Below are positions 7,950-14,061 of a stretch of DNA of 17,019 nucleotides, in pieces. Positions within the stretch are counted from its first letter, which is position 1; each line of letters begins with the position of its first letter. A program made the position numbers and the translations under genes. The DNA is from Candidatus Bipolaricaulota bacterium (GTDB lineage: Bacteria > Bipolaricaulota > Bipolaricaulia > UBA7950 > UBA9294). The DNA lies in NCBI GenBank assembly GCA_030612565.1, contig JAUWNQ010000001.1:1-17019 (forward strand), read 5' to 3'. The notes beneath the pieces were generated by a model that was given only the letters and a program-made list of their open reading frames with translations, did not search any database and was not told the origin of the DNA.

Positions 7950-8408
7950 CTACACTTCTCCTATCTGCCCGGGCGTCATCACCCGAAGAAGCAGTTTATC
8001 CGCAAAGTGAGCTGCGTTCCAAGTCACAAAAAGATCTAACCATTGCCTGTGCTTTCGGACCAGATCCGCAATCAAGGCATCTCCAAAGCTGAACTTGTGC
8101 TTCATCGTCTCCAAAATTTCCACAGGGTCAAAGCAGATTTTCTCCTCTTCATCGGGAGGAAAGAGGATAGCCACATTGTATTTTGTCGCGAAGCCCATGA
8201 ATAACTCCTCCAAACTCTGGGGGCTCAGGTTAAAGGAGAGGATGCCGCATACCTCCATCAAGTTGTACACGGTGATCCGGCCTACAAACTCCCCTTGCCT
8301 TACTCGCTCTAAGAAAGCGCGATTCTCGGAATACTTGGGATCCCGGTGGTAGCGGAGGTCGATGACGAAAACGTCCGTATCGATCAGGATCCTCGCTTTC
8401 CTAGTCAC
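7950..8408 (-). CDS. PIN-domain ribonuclease toxin (VapC-like)
   Basis: A 152-residue PIN protein. The acidic metal-binding residues are D10/D12 (ILIDTDVFV), E52 (NLMEVCG) and D110 (FGDALIADL). The fourth position falls in FVTWNAAHF, where asparagine is common in this branch. Such proteins cut RNA, often tRNA or mRNA, when freed from their antitoxin. The start codon overlaps the end of the ribbon-helix-helix gene by four bases, so the two form a toxin-antitoxin operon. The pair is less GC-rich than the glycan genes around it, and it sits between remnants of pglE and pglD, consistent with a separate origin. The RNA target is not predictable from sequence. Confidence 0.88.
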   Translation of the reverse strand: MTRKARILIDTDVFVIDLRYHRDPKYSENRAFLERVRQGEFVGRITVYNLMEVCGILSFNLSPQSLEELFMGFATKYNVAILFPPDEEEKICFDPVEILETMKHKFSFGDALIADLVRKHRQWLDLFVTWNAAHFADKLLLRVMTPGQIGEV

Positions 8409-8701
8409 TTCACCGAAGTTGGTCTTCTTCGTGAGTGGGCGATCGCTTCCTCGACTGTGGAGAACTCCGGTTCAGTCCCTTGAATCTCTTTTTCGATCTT
8501 TGCCCAATCGATCTCTTTACCCGGCTTTCTCCCTTGGCGCAGGGCCAAGGCAGCCTCTCGAACGTGATTTGCAGAGCGGCGCTCTACAGCCTCTCGCAGG
8601 GACTGCTTAATCAATGCGCTGCGTGTTACCCCCTGCAACTTGGCCAATTCCTCGACTCTACGGACCAACTCTTCGTCCATGCGCACGGTAACCACCGGCA
8701 T
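8405..8701 (-). CDS. Ribbon-helix-helix antitoxin partner of the PIN toxin
   Basis: A 98-residue protein. Its first 45 residues, PVVTVRMDEELVRRVEELA then TRSALIKQSLREAV, have the beta strand plus two helices of the CopG/MetJ ribbon-helix-helix fold. The charged C-terminal half would wrap the toxin. The ATG at 8701 is preceded by GGAGGTG with a six-base gap. A well-formed promoter lies 35 bases upstream (8736-8764), so the pair has its own transcript start and probably represses itself. Four-base overlap with the toxin start. Confidence 0.87.
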   Translation of the reverse strand: MPVVTVRMDEELVRRVEELAKLQGVTRSALIKQSLREAVERRSANHVREAALALRQGRKPGKEIDWAKIEKEIQGTEPEFSTVEEAIAHSRRRPTSVK

Positions 8702-8735
8702 AGAACCACCTCCTATGTATTACTCTGTAACCAGG

Positions 8736-8764
8736 ATTATAATACACAAGAGAGGGGAAGGCAA
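8736..8764 (-). promoter_or_regulatory. Sigma-70 promoter of the RHH/PIN operon
   Basis: On the minus strand TTGCCT (8759-8764) and a perfect TATAAT (8736-8741) are exactly 17 bases apart. They lie just upstream of the strong ribosome site of the antitoxin gene. The promoter directly follows the decayed pglE remnant, so the module would be expressed independently of the glycan operon. Confidence 0.7.
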
Positions 8765-8773
8765 CAGAAGGAT

Positions 8774-8889
8774 GTGCTGATCACCTCATCACCCCTCGCC
8801 GATCCCCAGAACGCGGATGATCAGGTGCAGTGCGCTTGTACCGCTGTTCACGGCAACGGCATAGCGGACTCCAGCGTACTGCGCTAATG
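8774..8889 (-). pseudogene. Decayed fragment of a second pglE-like aminotransferase
   Basis: The minus strand of 8774-8880 reads AGVRYAVAVNSGTSALHLII, then RVLGIGEG, followed by a one-base insertion that breaks the frame. It corresponds to codons 42-77 of the intact gene (7582-7687). By hand I count 8 substitutions and one inserted base over about 106 positions. At 8881-8889 the word CATTAGCGC (minus strand) matches codons 4-7 of the intact gene, so about 100 bp between the two parts has been deleted. Not functional. Confidence 0.85.
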
Positions 8890-8893
8890 TCCG

Positions 8894-10036
8894 TTATATG
8901 AACTCATTTCTGATCCAGCGCTTGAAGAAGACATCGGTGTACTGATATCTCCCGTTCACCTTCTCCAGAATCTCTTCGGTCATGAGGCGGAAAACGGCTC
9001 GCTGCACGCTGGACGCCGATCCCAGACCGTACCTCTGTAAGAAATCACTGGAATAGAGTTGCACCTGGGAGTTCTCCTCTTTGGCCAACGCCACCAACAA
9101 TTGCCGCGCCTTGAGAGGCAACATATCCCACAGATCATGGAACGCGTGCGCCTCCCGCAGGAATACCTCCTGCAGGGCAGACGAGACGTCGTCCGTTGTA
9201 ACGGCCTTCGTTTCGTGGGTTCGGTCCCACAGGATGTGGCAGAGGAGTTGCGTGTAGTAGGGATGATCCTCAGTGACGTTGAGGATTTCATCTATAGCTG
9301 AGGCGGCTGTCTGAACACCGGTCTCCCCGAACCGTTTCTGAATGAACGTGGCGAACTCATTTCTGGGCATCTTTTCCAACGGGAAATACTTCCCGAATCG
9401 ATAGAACGGGCGATTCTTGCTCTGAAAGATCTCCTGCATCAGGTGGCGTTTACTCCCCATGAAGATGTAGGAGACTCTCTGGTGCAGTTGAAAGTGGGCC
9501 CGCATCTGACGCTCAACGTTCCTGGCGGCATCCCAGTCTGCAATTTCCTGGAACTCATCGAAGACCACCACGGCCTTCTTACCACTCTTTTTCCCCATGA
9601 CCGCCACTGCCTCGAAGAGATCATTGAGCAAGGGAGCTCTCTCACTGCGGGGGTCGAATTCGAACTCCACTTCCACCCCAGCCTTCTCACTCTTCAGTAC
9701 CACCTTGGGGACCAGCCGCGGGAGCAGCTCCCTGAGATTGCGGAGCACGGAGCGAACCCCGCCGGTTTGGAGCTTGGCCACCTCCTTCGCGTAGGCGGCG
9801 ATGAATCCTTCCTCCGATGTCACCTTAAACAGGTCAAGATAAACGGAAAGGAGGCCTTCTTCCCTGGCGTGATCCAGCACCTCCAGGATCAGGGAGGTCT
9901 TCCCATACCGCCTCGGGGAGAAGATGATCACACTCTGGCCCGAGGCGATGTCGGCCATCAGTTCTTCGATCTCCGCCTCACGGTCGGCGAAAGACTCCCC
10001 CCGTGCCACCTTTCCATAGACAAACGGGTTTTCCAT
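8894..10036 (-). CDS. STAND-like / archaeal-type AAA ATPase with C-terminal winged helix
   Basis: A 380-residue protein. The start ENPFVYGKVARGESFADRE is typical of the ATPase_2 group. Walker A is SPRRYGKTS (40-48), Walker B VVVFDEFQEI (157-166), and a sensor-1-like stretch is FMGSKRHLM. The last 80 residues look like a winged helix (ARQLLVALAKEE, SVQRAVFRLMTEEILEKVNG). Family members are stand-alone NTPases of unclear job, often found near mobile or defence genes; some may act as switches or in DNA transactions. It has its own promoter and direct repeats upstream. It separates pglD from the pglE remnant, and an identical 8-base word flanks it on both sides. No partner nuclease is seen next to it. 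Function unknown. Confidence 0.85.
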   Translation of the reverse strand: MENPFVYGKVARGESFADREAEIEELMADIASGQSVIIFSPRRYGKTSLILEVLDHAREEGLLSVYLDLFKVTSEEGFIAAYAKEVAKLQTGGVRSVLRNLRELLPRLVPKVVLKSEKAGVEVEFEFDPRSERAPLLNDLFEAVAVMGKKSGKKAVVVFDEFQEIADWDAARNVERQMRAHFQLHQRVSYIFMGSKRHLMQEIFQSKNRPFYRFGKYFPLEKMPRNEFATFIQKRFGETGVQTAASAIDEILNVTEDHPYYTQLLCHILWDRTHETKAVTTDDVSSALQEVFLREAHAFHDLWDMLPLKARQLLVALAKEENSQVQLYSSDFLQRYGLGSASSVQRAVFRLMTEEILEKVNGRYQYTDVFFKRWIRNEFI

Positions 10037-10047
10037 ATCGCCCCTTT

Positions 10048-10068
10048 GTTACGCGATGAACGTTACGC
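10048..10068. promoter_or_regulatory. Direct repeat in the AAA ATPase leader, possible operator
   Basis: The word GTTACGC occurs at 10048-10054 and again at 10062-10068, 14 bases apart, between the candidate promoter and the ATPase start at 10036. A repeat spacing near one and a half helical turns in a leader fits a protein-binding site, perhaps for the winged-helix ATPase itself. Inference only. Confidence 0.3.
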
Positions 10069-10081
10069 AAATCGCATAATC

Positions 10082-10109
10082 ATTATACGCTAATGAGCTG
10101 CCGGAACAA
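10082..10109 (-). promoter_or_regulatory. Candidate promoter of the AAA ATPase gene
   Basis: On the minus strand a perfect TATAAT (10082-10087) follows TTGTTC (10104-10109) with a 16-base spacer. The ATPase ATG lies 45 bases downstream with GGGG as a weak ribosome site. Confidence 0.5.
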
Positions 10110-10228
10110 GTAGGACAACGAACAAACATGCACTAAGTTGCTCGCTGTTGGATCTCTGGCTGATCGTCTTGCGCTCATCAACTGCTGGAGTCAGGGAACT
10201 TAGAAAGCGTGGAGCAGCCGACCCTATC
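10096..10228. other. Unassigned gap between pglD and the ATPase promoter
   Basis: These 133 bases lie downstream of the pglD stop and upstream of the ATPase. In the other copy of the pglD-pglE junction (7811-7812) there is no gap at all, so this sequence probably arrived with a later insertion. I see no gene in it. Confidence 0.4.
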
Positions 10229-10777
10229 TCAGCCGTGCCGTTTGAGTATTCTCGCCGGGACTCCGACGACGGTGACGTTATCGGGGATATCGTCGATGAC
10301 GGCGGCTCCGGCTCCGATGATGACATTCCTACCGATTTTAACCCCCTGAACAACACTCGCACTGATCCCAATGTGAGTAAGTTCGCCAACGTGAACATTA
10401 CCCGCCAGGTAAGCACCAGGAGAAATATGTACATAATCCTCAAGCACACAGTCATGATCGACAGTTGCTCCGGTGTTAATAATTGCATTCTCTCCAATCT
10501 TGGTGCCGGAGTTGATCGCGGTGTTGGCCATGATCACCGTCCCAAGTTCAATGAAGACGTTTCTCCCGATCTGAGCAGAAGGATGAACAGCGCAGGCTAG
10601 CTCATACTCCAACGTATTTATCGTCTGCCAAAGCTTCTTGCGCGCTGCATTGTCACCAATAGCAAGAATCAGTCTACTGTCACGATAGGTCTTGTCCTTG
10701 AGAACGTTTTCTCCACCAATGACGGGGTATCCGCAAAACTCACCTTTCCAAAGCTTAGGATCATCGTCGATAATACC
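10229..10777 (-). pseudogene. pglD: 3' part of PglD/NeuD-type sugar acetyltransferase, cut by IS630 insertion
   Basis: The frame runs from the left edge of the insertion element to TGA at 10229. It encodes GIIDDDPKLWKGEFCGYPVI, then the left-handed beta-helix with hexapeptide repeats (VHPSAQIGRNVFIELGTVI onward) and the conserved histidine in TGATVDHDC. It ends VVGVPARILKRHG. Joined to 12004-12106 across one TA it gives an intact 217-residue protein, the normal size for PglD/NeuD. The enzyme would acetylate the 4-amino group of the UDP-sugar using acetyl-CoA, between PglE and PglC. A TTG at 10612 could start a 127-residue product holding only the beta-helix domain; that would lack the N-terminal sugar-nucleotide-binding part and is probably inactive. 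Confidence 0.9.
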
Positions 10778-10804
10778 TAGTGTTGCGTCACATCTTAAGT
10801 GTCG
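10778..10804. repeat. IS630 left terminal inverted repeat
   Basis: It begins TAGTGT at the target TA and includes GTCAC at 10787-10791 and TGTCG at 10800-10804. It pairs with 11977-12003. The transposase stop codon (10788-10790) lies inside it. Confidence 0.8.
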
Positions 10805-11477
10805 GATAGAGCCGCTTCAGCTTGATGCGAGCGTCGTCACTGGTGAACTGCCAGTCGATACGCGATTGCGTGTTGTCCCGGCGCTTCTCCCAGGCATGAG
10901 TTGCGGCCTGCATCTCGTCCAGCCTGTCGATCCGCCGGTTCAGGCACTGTCGGATGAGGACGTTGATCTCGATCTCGGCAATGTTTAGCCAGCTGCCGTG
11001 CTTCGGGGTGTAGACAAACTCGAAGCGATCCCAGAGGGGCTTGGCCACCACCGGAGAAAACGTCTCGTAAAGCGATCCCGGGCAGTGTGTATTCAAGTTA
11101 TCCATAACAAGCGTGATCTTCTCCGCTCGGCAGTAGCGGCGGGCGACGTCGTTCAGAAACAGTGCCCAATCTGTCTTCGTCCTCCGTTCTTTGATCTGGA
11201 CGATTCGCTTACCGGCCAGTGGTTCCACGGCCATGAAGATGCTGCACACCCCGCAGCGCTCGTATTCGTAGTCATAGCGCTCGACTGCCCCAGGTCGGCC
11301 CGGCAAGGGCAGACGCGTTTCCCGGATCAGTTGGCGTGGGGATTCGTCCATGCACACCACCGGGCGCAGCGGATCGTAGGGCCGTTTGTAGACATCGAGC
11401 ACATGCTCCATGCGGGCGACGAACTCCCCGTTTGCCTGGGGAGGAATGACCCACATGCACCTCTTCCACGGTTTCAA
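10788..11477 (-). CDS. IS630-family transposase, DDE catalytic part (OrfB)
   Basis: A frame of 229 codons counted from the TTG at 11477. It carries the DDE_3 catalytic core: the first aspartate in VCMDESP, the second in LVMDNLNTH and the glutamate in GSWLNIAEIEI. It lies in the -1 frame relative to the helix-turn-helix frame and overlaps its end by four bases. The frame stays open upstream through a run of eight A (11482-11489), so it is most likely made as a fusion by -1 ribosomal slippage rather than from the TTG. The joined protein cuts and joins the element ends at TA targets. Confidence 0.9.
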   Translation of the reverse strand: MKPWKRCMWVIPPQANGEFVARMEHVLDVYKRPYDPLRPVVCMDESPRQLIRETRLPLPGRPGAVERYDYEYERCGVCSIFMAVEPLAGKRIVQIKERRTKTDWALFLNDVARRYCRAEKITLVMDNLNTHCPGSLYETFSPVVAKPLWDRFEFVYTPKHGSWLNIAEIEINVLIRQCLNRRIDRLDEMQAATHAWEKRRDNTQSRIDWQFTSDDARIKLKRLYPTLKM

Positions 11478-11926
11478 CTCGTTTTTTTTAGCACCCGACG
11501 TATCGTCTCATGCGAAACCGAATCCACGTGCTCCAGCTCCACCATCTTGTCCGCCAGTAGCCGCAGCGACCAACGTGCGTACCCTTCCGGCGGCTGAGAA
11601 CAACTAAGGGCTACCAAGTGCGCCTCGAAGTCGCCGTCTGCCTTCTTCACGTACTGCCGCTCCGGTTTCCGTTTCCCCAACGCCACCTCCAGACCCTCCT
11701 CCACGAAGCGGCGTTTGACGCGATCGATCTTCCTGAGACTCACCGGGAGAACATCGGCGAGTTGCTGGCCTGTCATCTTCTTCTCCTGGAATTGCCCCTC
11801 GTCACAGCCCAGCAGGATCAACGCGTTGAGCAGCTTCTGGCTGCTATGCCTACCGCGGGTTGTCATCTCCTCAAGCAGATTCCGCTCCTGCACCGTCAAC
11901 GTCACCTTGTACCATATTCGAGACAT
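11474..11926 (-). CDS. IS630-family transposase, DNA-binding part (OrfA)
   Basis: A 150-residue frame from the ATG at 11926, which has a strong GGGAGGAG ribosome site about five bases upstream; a GTG at 11977 would add 17 unlikely residues. MSRIWYKVTLTVQERNLLEE followed by KLLNALILLGCDEG and GQQLADVLPVSLRKIDRVKRRFVEEGLE is the helix-turn-helix region of IS630 transposases. It ends RRVLKKTS at a TGA. A codon run CTA AAA AAA just before the stop is a good slippery site leading into the DDE frame. Confidence 0.9.
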   Translation of the reverse strand: MSRIWYKVTLTVQERNLLEEMTTRGRHSSQKLLNALILLGCDEGQFQEKKMTGQQLADVLPVSLRKIDRVKRRFVEEGLEVALGKRKPERQYVKKADGDFEAHLVALSCSQPPEGYARWSLRLLADKMVELEHVDSVSHETIRRVLKKTS

Positions 11927-11976
11927 GGTTCTCCTCCCGTCAATCTTCTGTTGGGAGAAGTATATATCAAGCAGCA

Positions 11977-12003
11977 CGACAGTTCACGCGTGACATGACA
12001 CTA
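11977..12003. repeat. IS630 right terminal inverted repeat
   Basis: Read on the minus strand it begins TAGTGTCATGTCAC and ends CTGTCG. It matches the left end at 19 of 27 positions. It ends at the second target TA (12002-12003). Confidence 0.8.
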
Positions 12004-12106
12004 GTATCTTATACTGTTCTTCTTTGATAACAATGTCAATGATCACCTTGCCGTGCCCACTTGCGCCGTAAACCAGAAGATCAAGCTTCGCTTCGCCCTT
12101 AGACAT
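12004..12106 (-). pseudogene. pglD: 5' part of pglD, upstream of the IS630 insertion
   Basis: ATG at 12106 with GGAG about five bases upstream. The 34 codons before the element read MSKGEAKLDLLVYGASGHGK then VIIDIVIKEEQYKI, with the GASGHGK motif of the PglD/NeuD N-terminal Rossmann-like domain. The frame then enters the element. Past the TA at 10778-10779 it would continue in register with 10777-10229. The gene starts 33 bp after the stop of the AbiEii-associated small gene, so it may now depend on that module's transcript. Confidence 0.9.
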
Positions 12107-12139
12107 CTTCTCTCCTCAAAGGATAGCGATATCCCTCCT

Positions 12140-12508
12140 TCATACGTGCTCCAGACTGGGATCATCACGGATATAGGCCAGTTGCTGCCCTAGATAGGGT
12201 AACGGCGGTAGGCCGTGCCACTTTCTCAATAGGTGATAACTCGGCGAGGTAAGAAGACGGCAGGCATCCACTGCCTCACGCCATTCTGCCCGGCGAATCT
12301 CAGTTACCGTCTCCGGATTCGGCAGCAGCCCAAAGTCCCAGGCTGAGCACAATCGCGCGAGAAAATCCACCTGTTCAGCTAAATTATGTAATTCTTCCGG
12401 CGGCTCTATATCAGGATATAGAGAGCCATCGATCCAATCTCGATCCGACCCCGTGGAATACCTACAATTGGACTCATTCCACGGGGCAGGGCTATTCTGT
12501 GAGTGCAT
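12140..12508 (-). CDS. Unknown small protein coupled to the AbiEii-type gene
   Basis: A 122-residue frame from the ATG at 12508, with GAGGAG about seven bases upstream; the open frame runs further back but would then lie wholly inside the nucleotidyltransferase gene. The start overlaps the end of that gene by 17 bases, so translation is coupled. The protein is acidic and probably helical in its second half (PPEELHNLAEQVDFLARLC, EWREAVDACRLL), with tryptophans at several positions. I recognise no family. Its position suggests a partner, and possibly an antitoxin, of the nucleotidyltransferase; the usual AbiEi winged-helix antitoxin is absent. Confidence 0.65.
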   Translation of the reverse strand: MHSQNSPAPWNESNCRYSTGSDRDWIDGSLYPDIEPPEELHNLAEQVDFLARLCSAWDFGLLPNPETVTEIRRAEWREAVDACRLLTSPSYHLLRKWHGLPPLPYLGQQLAYIRDDPSLEHV

Positions 12509-13202
12509 CGAGGAACTCCTCCGCAAACCAAGCTCGTAGTTGTTGCGCTTCCATCCGTTTTTCTGGGGCCTCAATCTGTGCCAGAGGGCGGTGCTGGACA
12601 ATACGAGCCACATGTGTCTCAATGGCCAATCGGGCACGATCGCTATCTGTATCGCTCCCTACTAAGCGTTGGCGACGCCTCCATAGTTCCCAACACTGTT
12701 GCGGCGTCGTTAACCCAGCCTGGCACAGAGCATAGATATCACGGAAATCGCGTGGCGCACCCCGTTCGACCAACGCCACCATCTTACTTGCCAGCAAATC
12801 AGGAAAACTATCCAGGAGTACACCCGTCCACTCTGCCAACGAAGAAGGCTCCAGCTGGGCAGAACGATGTGCAACCTGAAAACTGAAACCCGTCTTTCCC
12901 CCATGCATTAACTCAACACTGACCACATCTCCCCAGGCACGTGTTCTAACTTGTCCAAAGGGTTCAAGCGCTGCTTCCAGAACATCGATCACTCGGCGCC
13001 GATCTTTGGCAGTAGCCGTGGGAGCCCACCACGCATCCACATCGTGAGTGGAACGATAGTCAAGGTAATGCAATAAGCCAAAAGCACCACCCACAGAGAT
13101 GGTCCCGCCCAAGTTACTGGTAGCCAAGGCCTTCAAACAGGCCTCGGCATACTCAGGAATATGCTTCGGGCGCTGTGACTCGATCACATTACTGTTGGTC
13201 AT
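12492..13202 (-). CDS. AbiEii/AbiGii-type nucleotidyltransferase
   Basis: About 236 residues from the ATG at 13202, which has GGGAAG seven bases upstream. An ATG at 13241 would add 13 residues but lies almost at the predicted transcription start. The core has the nucleotidyltransferase pattern VGGAFGLLHYLDYRSTHDVDAW, with a glycine pair followed by the DxD metal site. Later comes LLASKMVALVERGAPRDFRD followed by IYAL, which matches the conserved K...R...RDxxD block of AbiEii-like proteins. AbiE toxins transfer nucleotides, for example to tRNA acceptor stems, and can abort phage infection. Here the companion is an unknown 122-residue protein encoded downstream. The pair lies between pglC and pglD and has its own promoter. 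Confidence 0.82.
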   Translation of the reverse strand: MTNSNVIESQRPKHIPEYAEACLKALATSNLGGTISVGGAFGLLHYLDYRSTHDVDAWWAPTATAKDRRRVIDVLEAALEPFGQVRTRAWGDVVSVELMHGGKTGFSFQVAHRSAQLEPSSLAEWTGVLLDSFPDLLASKMVALVERGAPRDFRDIYALCQAGLTTPQQCWELWRRRQRLVGSDTDSDRARLAIETHVARIVQHRPLAQIEAPEKRMEAQQLRAWFAEEFLDALTE

Positions 13203-13246
13203 CCTAACACTTCCCATATCGCGCTGCTTGCTTGCAGCCATTAGAC

Positions 13247-13255
13247 ATTATACCA
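13247..13255 (-). promoter_or_regulatory. Extended -10 promoter of the AbiEii module
   Basis: The minus strand reads TGGTATAAT, a perfect -10 box with the TGn extension. Initiation about seven bases downstream would fall at the ATG of 13241-13239, which favours the internal start at 13202. No good -35 box is seen at the normal distance, as is common for extended -10 promoters. Confidence 0.55.
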
Positions 13256-13306
13256 CCCACAAAAACCAGAAAATCCAAGGCCTCCACTGAACATCTCTTC
13301 AAGCTA

Positions 13307-13954
13307 TCACTCTTCACGGTGCGCCCCTTCCTCAGGCGGTGCGACAAACGGATCGTTCACCCCATCCTCCCCATACAGCCCCTCGTGCGTCACTAGCACT
13401 GTCCAGAGCGTCTTGAACAGGATCTTGATATCAAGCCAGAGCGACCAATGCTCCACGTACCAGACATCCAACTCGATCCGCTCCTTCCAGGAGAGAGCGT
13501 TTCGGCCCGAGACCACGGCAAGGCTGGTAATCCCCGGCTTCATCTTGAGCCTGCGTCGCTGAAAGTCGTTGTAGTGCTCCACCTGATAGCGCAAGGTAGG
13601 CCGTGGCCCGACCAGGCTCATCTCACCAACGAACACGTTGATCAGTTGAGGAAGTTCATCCAGGCCCCAATTTCGCAGCACCGCACCGACGCGGGTAATA
13701 CGAGAATCATCCTTAGCCACATTGTACCCGAGGCCCTTTCGCACGGCCCCAACAACCATCGTGCGAAACTTCCACACCTTGAATGATCGCCCATCCTTCC
13801 CCACCCGTTCCTGCCGGAAGAAGACTGAGCCCTTGGAATTGAGCTTGATAGCCAGAGTAATGATGGCAAATGGCCCGGTCAACAGAACAAGCCCAGTGAG
13901 GCTTAGCAGGATATCGATGAGACGTTTCAGGATAAGCTGTATCTTTGAACCCAT
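13307..13954 (-). CDS. pglC: Polyprenyl-phosphate phosphoglycosyl transferase, PglC-like (bacterial sugar transferase)
   Basis: A 215-residue monotopic phosphoglycosyl transferase. KRLIDILLSLTGLVLLTGPF (about 10-30) is the membrane-inserted helix with its conserved K/R and D. SVFFRQERVG, KFRTM (62-66), the catalytic Asp-Glu pair D99/E100 in GLDELPQL, and SLVGPRP (113-119) follow. The length fits the small PglC type rather than the larger WbaP type. It would transfer the sugar phosphate, probably diacetylbacillosamine phosphate, to undecaprenyl phosphate at the inner face of the membrane, the first committed step of glycan assembly. A truncated paralogue at 15072-15368 shares 56 of its first 69 residues. 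GAGGG lies just before the ATG. Confidence 0.93.
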   Translation of the reverse strand: MGSKIQLILKRLIDILLSLTGLVLLTGPFAIITLAIKLNSKGSVFFRQERVGKDGRSFKVWKFRTMVVGAVRKGLGYNVAKDDSRITRVGAVLRNWGLDELPQLINVFVGEMSLVGPRPTLRYQVEHYNDFQRRRLKMKPGITSLAVVSGRNALSWKERIELDVWYVEHWSLWLDIKILFKTLWTVLVTHEGLYGEDGVNDPFVAPPEEGAHREE

Positions 13955-14061
13955 ATACCCTCTCTATTTTCCATAATCTCAAAAGCACCGCTGACCAATG
14001 ATCCAGCCGATCGCGCGCGGTTGTACCGTTTGTGTCCGATCAGATGGAGCCCAGGAAGTTC

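Larger units (their letters stand above)
10778..12003 (-). mobile_element. IS630-family insertion sequence, inserted in pglD
   Basis: The 1226-bp span includes a TA at each end (10778-10779 and 12002-12003), the target duplication expected of the IS630/Tc1 group. Imperfect terminal inverted repeats of 27 bp match at 19 positions. Inside are two overlapping transposase frames with a run of eight A at the junction. Removing the element and one TA restores the pglD reading frame exactly (reading QYKILGIIDDDP). The intact ends and frames suggest a fairly recent, possibly still active, insertion. Confidence 0.93.

Noticed and set aside
9443..10093. Long plus-strand open frame opposite the AAA ATPase
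   Set aside because: It mirrors the codon structure of the ATPase on the other strand, has no recognisable motif and no ribosome site; the minus-strand frame has clear Walker motifs.
10229..10612. Stand-alone 127-residue acetyltransferase starting at TTG 10612
   Set aside because: The frame continues upstream with good PglD/NeuD similarity to the IS edge and resumes beyond it, so the TTG is internal to an interrupted 217-codon gene.
12509..12637. N-terminal extension of the AbiEii-associated small protein to 12637
   Set aside because: This part is wholly antisense-free overlap inside the nucleotidyltransferase gene in another frame; the ATG at 12508 has a good ribosome site and gives a normal coupled overlap.
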